Program-made: the position numbers and the translations under genes
Shown here: one piece after another, positions 27,925 to 38,173 of the stretch
Numbering within the stretch: the stretch's first letter is position 1
How the letters are laid out: every line of letters begins with the position of its first letter
From: Sphingopyxis terrae subsp. terrae NBRC 15098
GTDB taxonomy: Bacteria > Pseudomonadota > Alphaproteobacteria > Sphingomonadales > Sphingomonadaceae
NCBI RefSeq assembly: GCF_001610975.1
Contig: NZ_CP013342.1
Coordinates: 806,001-870,000, forward strand
Direction: 5' to 3'
Length of the DNA: 64,000 nucleotides
Notes under the pieces: model-generated
The model's input: the letters and a program-made list of their open reading frames with translations, nothing else
Told to the model about the DNA's origin: nothing
The model's database searches: none

Positions 27925-29937
27925 TTAACCGAACGGATCGTGCCGCGCGGTCGCGTAATGCGCCATCGCCATCGTCGTCCACTGCGCATTGACGCGGATG
28001 CAGGTCGGAAAGACGCTGGCGTCGGTGACGATGACATTGGTCGTGCCGTGGACGCGGCAATCGGGATCGACCACGCCTGCGTCGGGATCGACGTTGATCG
28101 CATTGCCACCGTGCGGGTGGCTGCTCGACAGCGTCACATCGTCCGATTCGCGGATCGCCGTTTCGAAGAAGCCGTCGATGTCCATGTCGGGGGTCAGCCG
28201 CTGCCCCTTGGTCAGCGCCGGATAGCATTCGATCGCTCCGGCGGCGAAATGCACCTTGGTCAGCGTCGCCATCGCGCGGCGCAGCAGCGGCAGGTCGGTA
28301 TCGCGGTCGAGCTCGAATTTCAGCTTGCCGTCCTTGACCCGTCCGCGCCGGTCGGCGGGGAACAGGATGCCCGCCGAATGGGCGCGGCCATAGTTGCGCA
28401 TCCGCTCGCTATGGTCGGTGAACCAGCCCGGCATCAGCGACGCCATCGCCATCGGCGGCTGGAAATGGCTTTCGAGCAGGAAATCGCCGCAATCGACGTA
28501 GCTCGACATCTGGTCCTCGTCCCAGGCATTGCAGCCGACGCCCTCGGGCATCAGCGCCACGACCGGCGAGGCGATGTTGAGCGACACATTATGCCCGGTG
28601 CCGTCGATGTCGCTGCGGTCGAGCAGCTTCGACGAGGCGATGGTGCCCGCCGCGACGACGACGCCGACCCGCGCGCGCACCGTGCGGCGGCTGCCGTCGG
28701 GCAGGATCAGCTTCACCCCCTCGGCCTCGCGCCGTCCGTCGATGCTCGTCTGCCAGACGATCCGGTCGACCTTCGTTTCCGGCACGATGCGCGCGCCATG
28801 GTCGCGGCACGCATCGGGCAGATAGGTCTGCGCCATGCCGAGCCGCCGGCCATAGGCGCAGCCCGAATTGCAATAGCCGCAATAGGCGCAGGCTTCCGGC
28901 GTGTGCGGCGGCCCGAAATTCTTCGCGAACCAGTCGGCGACCGCGCGCTGTTCCTTGGGGTCCGACGATCCGGCGGCATAGGCGTGCCAGCCGTTTATCA
29001 GATGGGGGCCATTATGCCGCCCGGCGCGCGCCTCGATTGTCCCGATATGCAGCCGGTCGCGGATCGCGTCATAGCTCGCGTGAAAGGCGTCGGCATCAAT
29101 CGGCGCGCCGATGCTCGCCCATCGGGCCAGCACATCAACCGCATCGGGGTGTGTCCGCCCCGCCTCGTTGACGCGCAGGCAGATGCCGTTGTTGATCGTC
29201 GACGATCCGCCGACGCAGCGCCCCTGAAAGACGATGAAGTCGCGGTTGGTCGAGGTTTGCAGCGCGCCATGCTTGTAAAGCTGCGCCACCATGTCGAGTT
29301 CGTGGTGCGTGATGCGCGGCGAGGGATAGAAGGGCCCCGCCTCGACGATCAGCACCTTGTAGCCGCGCGCGGCGACATTGTGCGCAGCGACCCCGCCGCC
29401 TGCGCCCGATCCGACGACGACGACGTCATATTCGTCGCCCAGCGTATCCGCATCCAATATATGCGCGGGATCGATCTCGCGCCCCTCGACGCGAGTGATC
29501 GCCATGTCGGCGGGGCCGCGCACGCGGAATTTGGGCAGCGTGAAGCCGATCTGCTGGTGCACCGGATTGGCGGCGTTCGCCTGCTGGTCGCCTGCCTCGA
29601 CCCCCGGCTGCCAATGCCCGTAATAGCAGGCGTAAACGATACCGCGCAGCCGGGCCATGTCCTGAAACAGGTCGATCTGACTGTTCTGCAGCCGGTTGCG
29701 GATGCGGTGGGCGCGCGTCTCGACATCGACCGCCGCGAACAGCGGGCCGAGCACCAGTTCGGTCGCGGTCAGCGACAGGCGAATTTCGTCGAGCTTGGTG
29801 CCGCCGACCTTCGCGAACAATTCGGTAATGTTCGCCACCACCTGATCGGCGGAGATGACCATCGGCGCGCCGTGGAACAGCGCCTCGGTCAGCGCCTTCA
29901 GAAATTTGAGTTGCCCGAAATTGAAAGGTGCCGACAT
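27925..29937 (-). CDS. GMC-family oxidoreductase with Cys-rich insert
   Basis: 670 residues. A helical N-terminal region (about 1-165) resembles that of long-chain alcohol oxidases. The FAD site is [17 protein letters not shown] near residue 175, with [15 protein letters not shown] and the C-terminal [15 protein letters not shown] block containing the GMC active-site His region. A Cys-rich stretch ([14 protein letters not shown]) may hold a cluster or disulfides. It probably oxidises an alcohol or sterol; electron acceptor unknown. No signal peptide is evident. Separate from its neighbours. Confidence 0.85.
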   Translation of the reverse strand: MSAPFNFGQLKFLKALTEALFHGAPMVISADQVVANITELFAKVGGTKLDEIRLSLTATELVLGPLFAAVDVETRAHRIRNRLQNSQIDLFQDMARLRGIVYACYYGHWQPGVEAGDQQANAANPVHQQIGFTLPKFRVRGPADMAITRVEGREIDPAHILDADTLGDEYDVVVVGSGAGGGVAAHNVAARGYKVLIVEAGPFYPSPRITHHELDMVAQLYKHGALQTSTNRDFIVFQGRCVGGSSTINNGICLRVNEAGRTHPDAVDVLARWASIGAPIDADAFHASYDAIRDRLHIGTIEARAGRHNGPHLINGWHAYAAGSSDPKEQRAVADWFAKNFGPPHTPEACAYCGYCNSGCAYGRRLGMAQTYLPDACRDHGARIVPETKVDRIVWQTSIDGRREAEGVKLILPDGSRRTVRARVGVVVAAGTIASSKLLDRSDIDGTGHNVSLNIASPVVALMPEGVGCNAWDEDQMSSYVDCGDFLLESHFQPPMAMASLMPGWFTDHSERMRNYGRAHSAGILFPADRRGRVKDGKLKFELDRDTDLPLLRRAMATLTKVHFAAGAIECYPALTKGQRLTPDMDIDGFFETAIRESDDVTLSSSHPHGGNAINVDPDAGVVDPDCRVHGTTNVIVTDASVFPTCIRVNAQWTTMAMAHYATARHDPFG

Positions 29938-30032
29938 CGCCCGTCCCCCGCTTCAGCCGCCCCGGATCATCCGCCAAAACCCGGCGATGGCAAGCGCCGA
30001 ATTGCCGCCGCATTAACCCTGCCACACCCCCG

Positions 30033-30947
30033 TCAGCGCACCGCCACGGTCAGATGGGCGAGCTGGCGGATATCGGCCAGCCGCGCGCGCAGGTCCGCCG
30101 CGCTCATCGCCCCTTCGACCTCGACGATCGCCGCGCAGGCATCGGGGCCGACGCGCCAGACGTGCAGGTCGGTCAGCCGCACGCCCGCGGCTGTGTCGAT
30201 CCGGCTGCGCAGCGTGGCCGCAATCGTCGCATCGGTCGTATCGAGCAGCACCTCGGCGGTATCGCGCATCAGCGACCAGGACCAGCGCGCGATCACCAGC
30301 GCGCCGACGATCCCCATCATCGGGTCCATCCACCCCAGCCCCAGATAGCGCCCGGCCAGCAGCGCCGCAATCGCCAGTACCGAGGTCAGCGCATCGGCGA
30401 GCACATGGAAATAGGCCGACTTCAGATTATTGTCGGCGCCATGGTGCGCATGATGGCCGTGCGCATGGTCGTCATGGCCATGATGATGATCGTGATGATG
30501 GTGATGCCCGCCCATCAGAAGCAGCGCGCTGACGATATTGACGATCAGCCCGATCACCGCGACGAGCGCGGCGGCCGAAAAATCGACCGCCACTGGATCG
30601 ATCAGCCGCATCGTCGATTCGACCGCGATGCCCAGCGCGAAGATGCCGAGGATCAGCGCCGAGGCAAAGCCCGTCAGATCGCCGACCTTGCCCGTCCCGA
30701 AGCTGAAGCGCGGGTCGTGCCGGTGCGTCCGCGCATAGCGATAGGCGATCGCCGCCAACCCCAGCGCGCCCGCGTGCGTCGCCATGTGAAAGCCATCGGC
30801 GAGCAGCGCCATCGATCCGGTCAGATAACCGGCGACGATCTCGCCGACCATCATCACCGCGGTCAGCAACACCACCCACAGCGTGCGCCGGGCATTGGCG
30901 TCATGCGACGCGCCCAGGAAATCGTGCCGGTGTTCGCCCTCACCCAC
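30033..30947 (-). CDS. Cation diffusion facilitator, DmeF-type Co/Ni/Zn exporter
   Basis: 304 residues from a GTG at 30947; a TTG at 30974, inside the preceding gene's end, is the alternative. Six membrane helices are expected: LWVVLLTAVMMVGEIVAG, the HMATHA motif of helix II, and HVLADALTSV in helix V. A His/Asp-rich cytosolic loop (HHHHHDHHHGH) lies between helices IV and V. DmeF-like CDF proteins export cobalt and nickel against the proton gradient. The start context after HRHDFLGAS matches family N-termini. The 3' end overlaps nothing. Confidence 0.88.
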   Translation of the reverse strand: MGEGEHRHDFLGASHDANARRTLWVVLLTAVMMVGEIVAGYLTGSMALLADGFHMATHAGALGLAAIAYRYARTHRHDPRFSFGTGKVGDLTGFASALILGIFALGIAVESTMRLIDPVAVDFSAAALVAVIGLIVNIVSALLLMGGHHHHHDHHHGHDDHAHGHHAHHGADNNLKSAYFHVLADALTSVLAIAALLAGRYLGLGWMDPMMGIVGALVIARWSWSLMRDTAEVLLDTTDATIAATLRSRIDTAAGVRLTDLHVWRVGPDACAAIVEVEGAMSAADLRARLADIRQLAHLTVAVR

Positions 30948-30961
30948 GGTCGCGGCGGCTC

Positions 30962-31339
30962 CTATTCGCTGCAACCATATTTCTGGAACAACGCATTGCG
31001 GATCGAACTGACCGCCGAATATTTGAGGCTGGTCGTCCGGCCGTTCCAGTACGCGAGAACAGTGTTGCGCAGTTCGAGGGCGGTCACGCCTTCAGGCGGG
31101 CACAGATTGCTGTCGGCCATCTTCGTGTCGCCGTACAATTTGATCGCGTCGTGAACTGCCATGATGAAATAGTCGCACGCGGACACATCGGCGTCATCCT
31201 TCGACACGCACAGATCGTGGACCTCCTGCCCGGTCTTGAACACGCCGCTCGACGGCGTGCTGTCGGGCGCGGCGGTAGCCGGCCCTGCTAGTGCCAGTGC
31301 TGCGGACGCCAGCAAGGCAGAAAAAACGGAATGACGCAT
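30962..31339 (-). CDS. Exported Rap1a/Tai-like domain protein
   Basis: 125 residues with a signal peptide (MRHSVFSALLASAALALAGP). The mature part has the Rap1a/Tai spacing: LCVSKD, ACDYFIMAVHDAI, NLCPPEGVTALELRNTV and a terminal KYGCSE. Rap1a/Tai proteins were first described as immunity factors against type VI amidase effectors, but orphan copies in sphingomonads are common and probably serve another periplasmic role. No effector or T6SS gene is nearby. The start of the CDF exporter lies close to the end of this gene, so co-transcription is possible. Confidence 0.78.
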   Translation of the reverse strand: MRHSVFSALLASAALALAGPATAAPDSTPSSGVFKTGQEVHDLCVSKDDADVSACDYFIMAVHDAIKLYGDTKMADSNLCPPEGVTALELRNTVLAYWNGRTTSLKYSAVSSIRNALFQKYGCSE

Positions 31340-31462
31340 GGCAATTTTCCCCCGAAAAAATCGCGACCCGCGGGCTACTTAACCCGCGGATCGGGGGTTG
31401 CCAATCTCAGGCGGCGCCTTTTTTCGTTGCGCAGCAGCAACCGCGCCGGCGCTGCCCGTGAA

Positions 31463-32284
31463 TCAGAGACAGGGGCCGTATTTCCTCTGGTTGTCGAAGC
31501 CATAGTACCAATAACGCTTGCCCGCGGTACCATTGCTCTTGGTACAGGAATCAGTGCCCGAACGGCTGGTGTCGCGTGCGTTGCTTCGCCGTCCGCTGCT
31601 CGGCTGATACATGCCGGCATCGCTCGGCGGTGCCTGCCGGTTCGCAACGGGCGGCGTCGGCCTGGCGGCCGCAGCCGAGCGGCGCTGGCTGTTGCCCAAC
31701 CGCACGGCATAGACATCGGCATTGATGCAGGCGCGCGAATCGCCCCGGCCGCAGGCCTTGCGCGCCAATTCCATCGCGAACGCATTGTTCCCCGCCTCGC
31801 CCTCGAAATCGGCGGCAAGCGAACAATCCGCCGGCTTTCCGACTTGGCACAGCTTGCGATAGACGGTCGCGCGTTCCGCCGCGCCATAGGAATTGGGCTT
31901 CTTCGACATCGTGTAGGCAAGGCCGCAACTCATGCTGTCGCCGCCCATACAGCCGCGTTTCGCATAACGAGCGACCGTCGCGGTATCATTTTTCGGATAG
32001 CCCGGCTTGCTCAGCCACACCTTGCCTGCATAGCGCCCGCATTGCGCGGCATCGCCCAGATCGCACATTCGCAGATGATAGGACGCCGCCTTCACCGGAT
32101 CGGCGGCAACCACGCGCCCGAAATAGTACCGCCAATACAGTTCTTCGCAGCTCGGCACCGCGCCGCCCGAACATTCGCCTTCGAGCGCTTGAACACTGCG
32201 CTTGGCGACCGGCACGCTCTCGGCCGACGTCGCTGCGGACGCCAGACCCGCCGCTGCGCACAGCGACAGAATGGATCGAAACAT
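31463..32284 (-). CDS. Exported cysteine-rich Sel1-like repeat protein
   Basis: 273 residues with a signal peptide (MFRSILSLCAAAGLASAATSA). Several Cys-paired helical repeats follow (SCEELYWRYY; RMCDLGDAAQCGRYA; GCMGGDSMSCGLAY; KACGRGDSRACINA), like Sel1/Hcp-type proteins with a disulfide per repeat. The last ~70 residues are Pro/Arg/Ser-rich and end in YGPCL. Function unknown; Sel1 proteins usually mediate protein contacts in the periplasm. The start 32284 is chosen for the signal peptide. Confidence 0.72.
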   Translation of the reverse strand: MFRSILSLCAAAGLASAATSAESVPVAKRSVQALEGECSGGAVPSCEELYWRYYFGRVVAADPVKAASYHLRMCDLGDAAQCGRYAGKVWLSKPGYPKNDTATVARYAKRGCMGGDSMSCGLAYTMSKKPNSYGAAERATVYRKLCQVGKPADCSLAADFEGEAGNNAFAMELARKACGRGDSRACINADVYAVRLGNSQRRSAAAARPTPPVANRQAPPSDAGMYQPSSGRRSNARDTSRSGTDSCTKSNGTAGKRYWYYGFDNQRKYGPCL

Positions 32285-32367
32285 GATTCCCCCTTCTCGA
32301 CCCACGCCAAGCATAGGGGACTCGCCAGGCAATTCAACCGCTGCGGCTTTTCGGTGCGGCGCTGCCG

Positions 32368-34461
32368 TTACGCAGCCTTTTTCGCCAGCCGGTATTTGTG
32401 CAGCAGCGGCTCGGTATAGCCCGACGGCTGCGTCACGCCTTCGAAGATCAGCGCCCGCGCGGCCTGATAGGCGATGCCCTCTGGCGTCAGCTTTTCGTAC
32501 AGCGGATCACCCGCATTCTGCGCATCGACCTTCGCCGCCATCCGCGCGAGCGCCGCATCGACCTGTTCGGCGGTGCAGACACCGTGGAGCAGCCAGTTGG
32601 CGAGCGCCTGGCTCGAAATGCGCAAGGTCGCGCGGTCTTCCATCAGGCCGACGTCGTCGATGTCGGGCACCTTCGAACAGCCGACGCCCTGGTCGATCCA
32701 GCGCACGACATAGCCCAGAATGCCTTGGCAATTATTGTCGAGTTCGCGCGCGACCTCGGCCTCGCTCCAGTTGCGCCCGGTCGCGACCGGGATCGCCAGC
32801 AGCCGGTCGAGCGACGGCACGGCCTCGCCCGCAATGTCCTTCTGCCGCGCGAACACGTCGACCATATGATAATGCAGCGCATGCAGCGTCGCGGCGGTCG
32901 GCGACGGCACCCAGGCGGTGTTCGCGCCCGATTTCGGATGGCCGATCTTCGCGTCGAGCATGCCGCGCATCAGGTCGGGCATCGCCCACATGCCCTTGCC
33001 GATCTGCGCCTTGCCCGAAAGCCCACAGGCCAGCCCGATGCGGACGTTGCGGTCCTCATAAGCGGCGATCCAGTCCGAGGCCTTCATCTCGCCCTTCGGG
33101 ATCATCGGCCCCGCGCGCATGCTGGTATGGATCTCGTCGCCGGTGCGGTCGAGGAAGCCGGTGTTGATGAAGACGATCCGGTCCTTCACCGCCGCGATGC
33201 AGGCGGCAAGGTTCGCGCTGGTGCGGCGCTCCTCGTCCATCACGCCGACCTTGATCGTGTGACGCGCGAGGCCGAGCATATCCTCGACCGCGTCGAACAG
33301 CCGGTCGGTGAAGCCGCATTCCTCTGGCCCATGCTGCTTGGGCTTGACGATATAGATGCTGCCCGCCCGGCTGTTGGTCCGGCTGCCGAGCCCCTTCAGA
33401 TCGTGCAGCGAGCACAGGCTCGTGATGACCGCGTCGCACAGCCCCTCGGGCGCTTCCGATCCATCGGGGAGACGGATCATCGGCGTCGTCATCAGATGGC
33501 CGACATTGCGCACGAACATCACGCTGCGCCCGTGCAGCGTGAAGGGCGTGCCGTCGGGCGCGGTCCATTCGCGGTCGTCCGCCATGCGGCGCGTCATCGT
33601 CTTGCCGCCCTTGTCGAAGCTTTCGGTGAGGTCGCCGCGCATCAGGCCGAGCCAGTTGGTGTAGCCCAGCGTCTTGTCCTCGCCATCGACCGCCGCGACG
33701 CTGTCTTCAAGATCGATGATCGTCGTCAGCGCGGCCTCGAGCACGACGTCGGCGATGCCGGCGGGGTCGCCGCCGCCGATCGGACTCTTCGAATCGATCA
33801 CGAGTTCGATGTGCAGCCCGTTGTGGCGGAGCAGCAGCCCGCCCGGCCGGCGCCCGACAAGCTGCGACGGATCGCCCAGCACCGGATCGCCGCCCTGCCA
33901 GTCGGCCCAGCTTCCCGACGCCAAGGGCGCGGCTTCGTCGAGAAACGCCTTTGCCCGCGCGATCACCGCCGCGCCGCGTTCAGGGTCGTAGCCGCCGGGC
34001 TTGGCCGGCGGCGCATCGAGCGCGTCGGTGCCGTACAGCGCATCGTAAAGGCTTCCCCAGCGCGCGTTGGCGGCGTTCAATGCGAAGCGCGCATTGAGCG
34101 CCGGCACGACGAGCTGCGGCCCCGCCATCGTCGCGATTTCGGGATCGACATTGACAGTGCCGACCGCGAACGGCGCGGGTTCGGGGACGAGATAGCCGAT
34201 TTCGCGCAGAAAATCCTGATAGGCTGCGGCGTCATGCGCCTGCCCCTCGCGAGCCCGATGCCAAGCGTCGATCTGTGCCTGCAAATCCTCACGCTTCGCG
34301 AGCAGCGCGGCATTTTCGGGCGCGAAGGTGCCGAGCAACGTTGCTAAATCCGACCAGAATTTGGCGGTATCGACGCCGGTTCCCGGAATCGCCTTTTCCT
34401 CGAGGAAGGAGACGAGACGCGAATCGACGGACAGGCCGCTGCGGTCGAGGAAATCAATCAT
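32368..34461 (-). CDS. glcB: Malate synthase G
   Basis: 697 residues, in range for isoform G (about 720). Family segments include [36 protein letters not shown]-type region [27 protein letters not shown] and [20 protein letters not shown]. It condenses glyoxylate with acetyl-CoA to malate (glyoxylate bypass). No isocitrate lyase in the window. A long hairpin sits 58 bases upstream of the ATG. Confidence 0.96.
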   Translation of the reverse strand: MIDFLDRSGLSVDSRLVSFLEEKAIPGTGVDTAKFWSDLATLLGTFAPENAALLAKREDLQAQIDAWHRAREGQAHDAAAYQDFLREIGYLVPEPAPFAVGTVNVDPEIATMAGPQLVVPALNARFALNAANARWGSLYDALYGTDALDAPPAKPGGYDPERGAAVIARAKAFLDEAAPLASGSWADWQGGDPVLGDPSQLVGRRPGGLLLRHNGLHIELVIDSKSPIGGGDPAGIADVVLEAALTTIIDLEDSVAAVDGEDKTLGYTNWLGLMRGDLTESFDKGGKTMTRRMADDREWTAPDGTPFTLHGRSVMFVRNVGHLMTTPMIRLPDGSEAPEGLCDAVITSLCSLHDLKGLGSRTNSRAGSIYIVKPKQHGPEECGFTDRLFDAVEDMLGLARHTIKVGVMDEERRTSANLAACIAAVKDRIVFINTGFLDRTGDEIHTSMRAGPMIPKGEMKASDWIAAYEDRNVRIGLACGLSGKAQIGKGMWAMPDLMRGMLDAKIGHPKSGANTAWVPSPTAATLHALHYHMVDVFARQKDIAGEAVPSLDRLLAIPVATGRNWSEAEVARELDNNCQGILGYVVRWIDQGVGCSKVPDIDDVGLMEDRATLRISSQALANWLLHGVCTAEQVDAALARMAAKVDAQNAGDPLYEKLTPEGIAYQAARALIFEGVTQPSGYTEPLLHKYRLAKKAA

Positions 34462-34519
34462 TCAAGCACCCTTTGGTCAGCGCGATTGCGCGGATGGACC
34501 CGGGGAGGAAAGGGCCGCC

Positions 34520-34582
34520 GCCCTATGGCGCGATTGGGGCGCGATGGCAACCGCCCTTCGCGCCCCAATCGCGCCATAGGGC
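34520..34582. repeat. 25-bp perfect inverted repeat
   Basis: Arms 34520-34544 and 34558-34582 pair without mismatch across a 13-base loop. The repeat lies between the stop of the diguanylate cyclase (34587) and the malate synthase start (34461), both on the minus strand. It has no T-tract and is longer than an ordinary terminator. It may terminate the upstream gene, block read-through into glcB, or be a mobile palindromic element. Confidence 0.75.
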
Positions 34583-34586
34583 CGCG

Positions 34587-35759
34587 TCAGGCAGCGCCTA
34601 TGGCGGGCAGCGGCGGCAATTCGCCGAGCGCCACACGCACAAGGTTCCGTCCCCCGGCCTTGGCGCTGTAAAGCGCGGCGTCGGCGCGGTGGAGCAGGTC
34701 ATGCAGCGTGTCGCCGCGCCCCGCCTGCGCGACGCCGAACGACGCGGTGAAACAGCGATCGACGCCGAGCACCGGAAGCCGCTGCGCCGCAAAGCGGCCG
34801 CGCACCGTTTCGGCATAGAGCCGACCGTCGGACAGCAGCGCATCGGGCAGCAGCACCGCAAATTCCTCGCCGCCGACGCGTCCGACGATAGCCCCCTCGG
34901 GCGCCGCGTCCTGCAACAGAGCGGCAAAATGGGCGATCACGCCGTCGCCCGCCGCATGGCCGTAATTGTCGTTGATCTGCTTGAAATGATCGAGGTCCGC
35001 GGCGACGAGAACGCCGCGTGTACCGCCCGCCAGCGCCGATTCCCCATGCAGTTCGAAGCCGCGCCGGTTGAGCGCGCTCGACAGTGGGTCGGTTTCGGAC
35101 CGCGCGGTCATCTCGGCGGTCGCATCGCGGATCATCACGAGCAGCAGCACCATTGCCACCGCGACCAGCGTCACCGCGCCCATCGACTGCGAAATCGCGG
35201 CATAGGTTGTCGCCATATAGGCCTGCGGCGCCGCGGCGGTTCCAACCAGCATGCCGATTGCGGGTTTCACCAGGTACAGCAGCGCCGCGACGAACTGCAT
35301 CCCCATCAGCAGCAGGTCGAGCGCCTGGCGCCGTCCCGACCGCAGGATGACGACCCCCGCCAGCCCCTGCATCAGGCAATAGGAAAATTGATAGATCATG
35401 CCGCGCGCGGGTGACCCGTAAGGCAGCGAAAAGGCAAAGGGCGCCAACAGCAGCGCACTCGCCCAGATCGCGATCATCGCGCCGCGCGGCGTCGGCACGC
35501 GATAGTGGCGCGAGATGCCGATGAGGCAGAAACTGAGCGCGAGCAGGAATACGACAAAGATGCTGACCGCCACCGGCGTGGGATCGGTCTGGAAGGGCAG
35601 CAGGAATTCCAGCGCGACATCGACGATGCCCAGCGCATAGCCCGCCGCCATGAAGGCGGCGCCGCGCGCCATTCGGTTGGTCGCCGCGATCACGCCGAAT
35701 GCCACCGCGAAAATCCCGGCGATGCACATGTTGATGACGAGGACGAAGGCGGCTGTCAT
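34587..35759 (-). CDS. Membrane-bound GGDEF diguanylate cyclase
   Basis: 390 residues. About six hydrophobic helices fill the first ~210 residues. The GGDEF domain occupies the C-terminal ~165: TDPLSSALNRRGFE, AADLDHFKQINDNYGHAAGD and the catalytic GGEEF in GRVGGEEFAVLLPD. It converts two GTP to c-di-GMP. No clear RxxD inhibitory site was found five residues before the GGEEF motif. Divergent from the M20/ast genes. Confidence 0.9.
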   Translation of the reverse strand: MTAAFVLVINMCIAGIFAVAFGVIAATNRMARGAAFMAAGYALGIVDVALEFLLPFQTDPTPVAVSIFVVFLLALSFCLIGISRHYRVPTPRGAMIAIWASALLLAPFAFSLPYGSPARGMIYQFSYCLMQGLAGVVILRSGRRQALDLLLMGMQFVAALLYLVKPAIGMLVGTAAAPQAYMATTYAAISQSMGAVTLVAVAMVLLLVMIRDATAEMTARSETDPLSSALNRRGFELHGESALAGGTRGVLVAADLDHFKQINDNYGHAAGDGVIAHFAALLQDAAPEGAIVGRVGGEEFAVLLPDALLSDGRLYAETVRGRFAAQRLPVLGVDRCFTASFGVAQAGRGDTLHDLLHRADAALYSAKAGGRNLVRVALGELPPLPAIGAA

Positions 35760-35954
35760 GGACCCACTCGTTGGCGCGATGCCAAGGCCCTATGCCCCGG
35801 CAGACGAAGTTTCGGTTAACGCGTTGCGATTCGGACGCTTTCGCGCGCGACATCGCCTGCCTCGTCCAGCGATGTCAGTGATTTACCGTATCGCGTGAAA
35901 GATTGTTTCGCGCCGGGGGTGCCAAAGCCGGGCGCGGGCGGCTATAGGCTGCGC

Positions 35955-37163
35955 ATGACCATCCTGAAGCCAAGCGAAACCGCCACGCTGGAGCGTGCGG
36001 CCGATGCGCCGATGCTGGCGCAGGTCGAACGCTGGGCCGCGGTCAACAGCGGCACCGGTAATCTTGCCGGGCTGAAGACCGTCGCCGGCCTGCTCGCCGA
36101 CGCCTTTTCGGCGCTCCCCGGCACCCTGTGTCTCGTCGCGCCAGATCCTGTCGAAAGCGTCGATGCCGCGGGCCGCGTCCAGACGATCGAGCGCGGCGCG
36201 CATCTCCATCTTCGCGTGCGCCCCGAGGCGCCGGTCCAGCTGCTGCTGACCGGCCATATGGACACGGTGTTCGCCGCCGATCACCCTTTCCAGTCGCTCA
36301 AATGGCTGGAGCCGGGCGTGCTCAACGGCCCCGGCACCGCCGACATGAAGGGTGGCATCGCCGTCATCCTTGCCGCGCTGTCGGCGCTCGAGGCGTCGCC
36401 GTTGGCCGAGCGCGTCGGCTATGACGTGATGATCAACAGCGACGAGGAAACGGGCAGCCACGCCTCCGCCGCGCTGATCGCCGAACTGGCGCGCGGCAAG
36501 ACCGCGGCGCTTACCTACGAACCCGCACTGCCCGACGGCACGCTCGCCGGCGCGCGCCCGGGCAGTGGCAATTTCTCCGTGCTGATCCACGGCCGCTCGG
36601 CGCACGCCGGACGCAACCCGGAGGACGGCCGCAACGCGCTCGTCGCCGCCGCCGACCTCGCACTCCGCCTCAATGCGCTGAAATCTCCCGACCTCAAGGT
36701 CAATCCCGCGAAGATCGACGGGGGCGGCCCCAATAATGTTGTCCCAGATCAGGCGATCCTGCGCGTCAACATGCGGCCGATGACCCCCGACGCGATGGCC
36801 GCCGCCGAAGCGGCGCTGCGCGACGCCATCGCCGCGATCCAGCGCGACCACGACGTCCATTGCCATCTCTACGGCGGCTTCAACCGTCCGCCCAAGCCGC
36901 TCGATGCCGCGGCGACGCGTCTCTTCGAACTGGTCCGCGACTGCGGCGCGGCGCTGGGCCTGTCGATCGGCTGGAACGCGACCGGCGGCGTGTGCGACGG
37001 CAACAATATCGCCGCCTGCGGCATTCCCGTCGTCGACACGATGGGCCCGCGCGGCGGCGCCATCCATTCGTCGGACGAATTTCTGATCGTCGACAGTCTC
37101 GCTGAACGCGCGCAGCTGTCAGCGCTGACCCTAACGAAAATAGCGGAACGGGGGACTGTGTGA
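35955..37163 (+). CDS. M20-family (CPG2-like) hydrolase of the arginine succinyltransferase cluster
   Basis: 402 residues from ATG 35955. Zinc residues are in LLTGHMDTVF (His, Asp), GPGTADMKGG (Asp) and NSDEETGS (Glu pair), with the dimerisation segment HGRSAHAGRNPEDG and C-terminal SSDEF. The M20 family includes ArgE, DapE and carboxypeptidase G2, the last of which releases C-terminal glutamate. The stop overlaps the astA GTG by four bases, so the two are coupled. Because astE is not seen, this enzyme may hydrolyse N-succinylglutamate (inference). Confidence 0.86.
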   Translation: MTILKPSETATLERAADAPMLAQVERWAAVNSGTGNLAGLKTVAGLLADAFSALPGTLCLVAPDPVESVDAAGRVQTIERGAHLHLRVRPEAPVQLLLTGHMDTVFAADHPFQSLKWLEPGVLNGPGTADMKGGIAVILAALSALEASPLAERVGYDVMINSDEETGSHASAALIAELARGKTAALTYEPALPDGTLAGARPGSGNFSVLIHGRSAHAGRNPEDGRNALVAAADLALRLNALKSPDLKVNPAKIDGGGPNNVVPDQAILRVNMRPMTPDAMAAAEAALRDAIAAIQRDHDVHCHLYGGFNRPPKPLDAAATRLFELVRDCGAALGLSIGWNATGGVCDGNNIAACGIPVVDTMGPRGGAIHSSDEFLIVDSLAERAQLSALTLTKIAERGTV

Positions 37164-38170
37164 GCTATGTGATCCGCTCGGCGAAACCGAGCGACCTGCA
37201 AAGCATCTACGAAATGGCGAAACTGACGGGGGGCGGCTTCACCAATCTGCCGCCCGACCGCAAGGCGCTGCGCGCCAAGCTCGATCGCGCCGAGGCCAGC
37301 TTCGCCAGCGACCGCGAGTATCCGTCCGACGAGCTTTACCTGATGATGCTCGAGGACACCGAAACGGGCGAGGTGCGCGGCACCTGCCAGATTTTCGGCC
37401 AGGTCGGCCAGCGCTGGCCCTTCTACAGCTATCGCATCGGCACCGACAGCAAGCACAGCGAGCAATTGGGGCGGACCTTCCACGCGCAGGTGCTCATGCT
37501 CAGCAACGATCTCAACGGGTCGAGCGAGGTCGGCGGCCTGTTCCTCCATCCCGCGGCGCGCGCCGGCGGGCTTGGCCTGTTGCTCGCACGCTCGCGCTAT
37601 CTGTTCATCGCGCGGCACCGCGCGCGCTTCGGCGACCGCATCCTGGCCGAGTTGCGCGGGGTGATCGACGAAGCGGGCGGATCGCCCTTCTGGGACGGCG
37701 TCGCCGGCAAATTCTTCGGCATGAGCTTTCAGGAAGCCGACCAGTTCAATGCCGTTCACGGCAACCAGTTCATTGCCGACCTGATGCCCAAGCATCCGGT
37801 CTATATCGCAATGCTGCCCGAAACCGCGCGCAGCGTGATCGGCGTTCCCCATCCCACTGGCCGCGCCGCCATGCGGATGCTCGAGAATGAGGGCTTCGCC
37901 TTCGAAAATTACATCGACATCTTCGACGGCGGCCCGACGATGACCGCGCGCACCGATCAGGTGTCGAGCATCCGCGACGCGCAGCATGTCGAGGTGACGC
38001 GGGTCGCCGACCGGTTGGACGATGGCGCGGACGCGCTGATCGCGACGGGCCGCCTTGCCGATTTCCGCTGCTGCTTCGGCAAGGTCGGCGAGGGCGGCAG
38101 CATCGATGCCGAGACGGCGCGGCTGCTGCAGATCGGCACCGGCGATACCATCAGTTGGATCGGGCGCTGA
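37160..38170 (+). CDS. astA: Arginine N-succinyltransferase
   Basis: 336 residues from a GTG overlapping the M20 stop. Family segments: YVIRSAKPSDLQSIYEMA, GTCQIFGQVGQRWPFYSYRI, SEVGGLFLHPAARAGGLG, LRGVIDEAGGSPFWDGV and NQFIADLMPKHPVY. First step of the AST route: arginine plus succinyl-CoA. Single-chain, GNAT-like fold. astB begins four bases after its stop. Confidence 0.95.
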   Translation: MSYVIRSAKPSDLQSIYEMAKLTGGGFTNLPPDRKALRAKLDRAEASFASDREYPSDELYLMMLEDTETGEVRGTCQIFGQVGQRWPFYSYRIGTDSKHSEQLGRTFHAQVLMLSNDLNGSSEVGGLFLHPAARAGGLGLLLARSRYLFIARHRARFGDRILAELRGVIDEAGGSPFWDGVAGKFFGMSFQEADQFNAVHGNQFIADLMPKHPVYIAMLPETARSVIGVPHPTGRAAMRMLENEGFAFENYIDIFDGGPTMTARTDQVSSIRDAQHVEVTRVADRLDDGADALIATGRLADFRCCFGKVGEGGSIDAETARLLQIGTGDTISWIGR

Positions 38171-38173
38171 GCC

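Noticed and set aside
30948-30974. TTG start for the CDF exporter inside the Rap1a-like gene
   Set aside because: The GTG at 30947 gives an N-terminus closer to DmeF proteins; the TTG form would overlap the upstream gene by 13 bases. Kept as alternative only.
27940-31154. Long plus-strand open frames opposite the GMC and CDF genes
   Set aside because: Repetitive His/Arg/Asp composition, no domains, and the opposite strand holds family-specific motifs.
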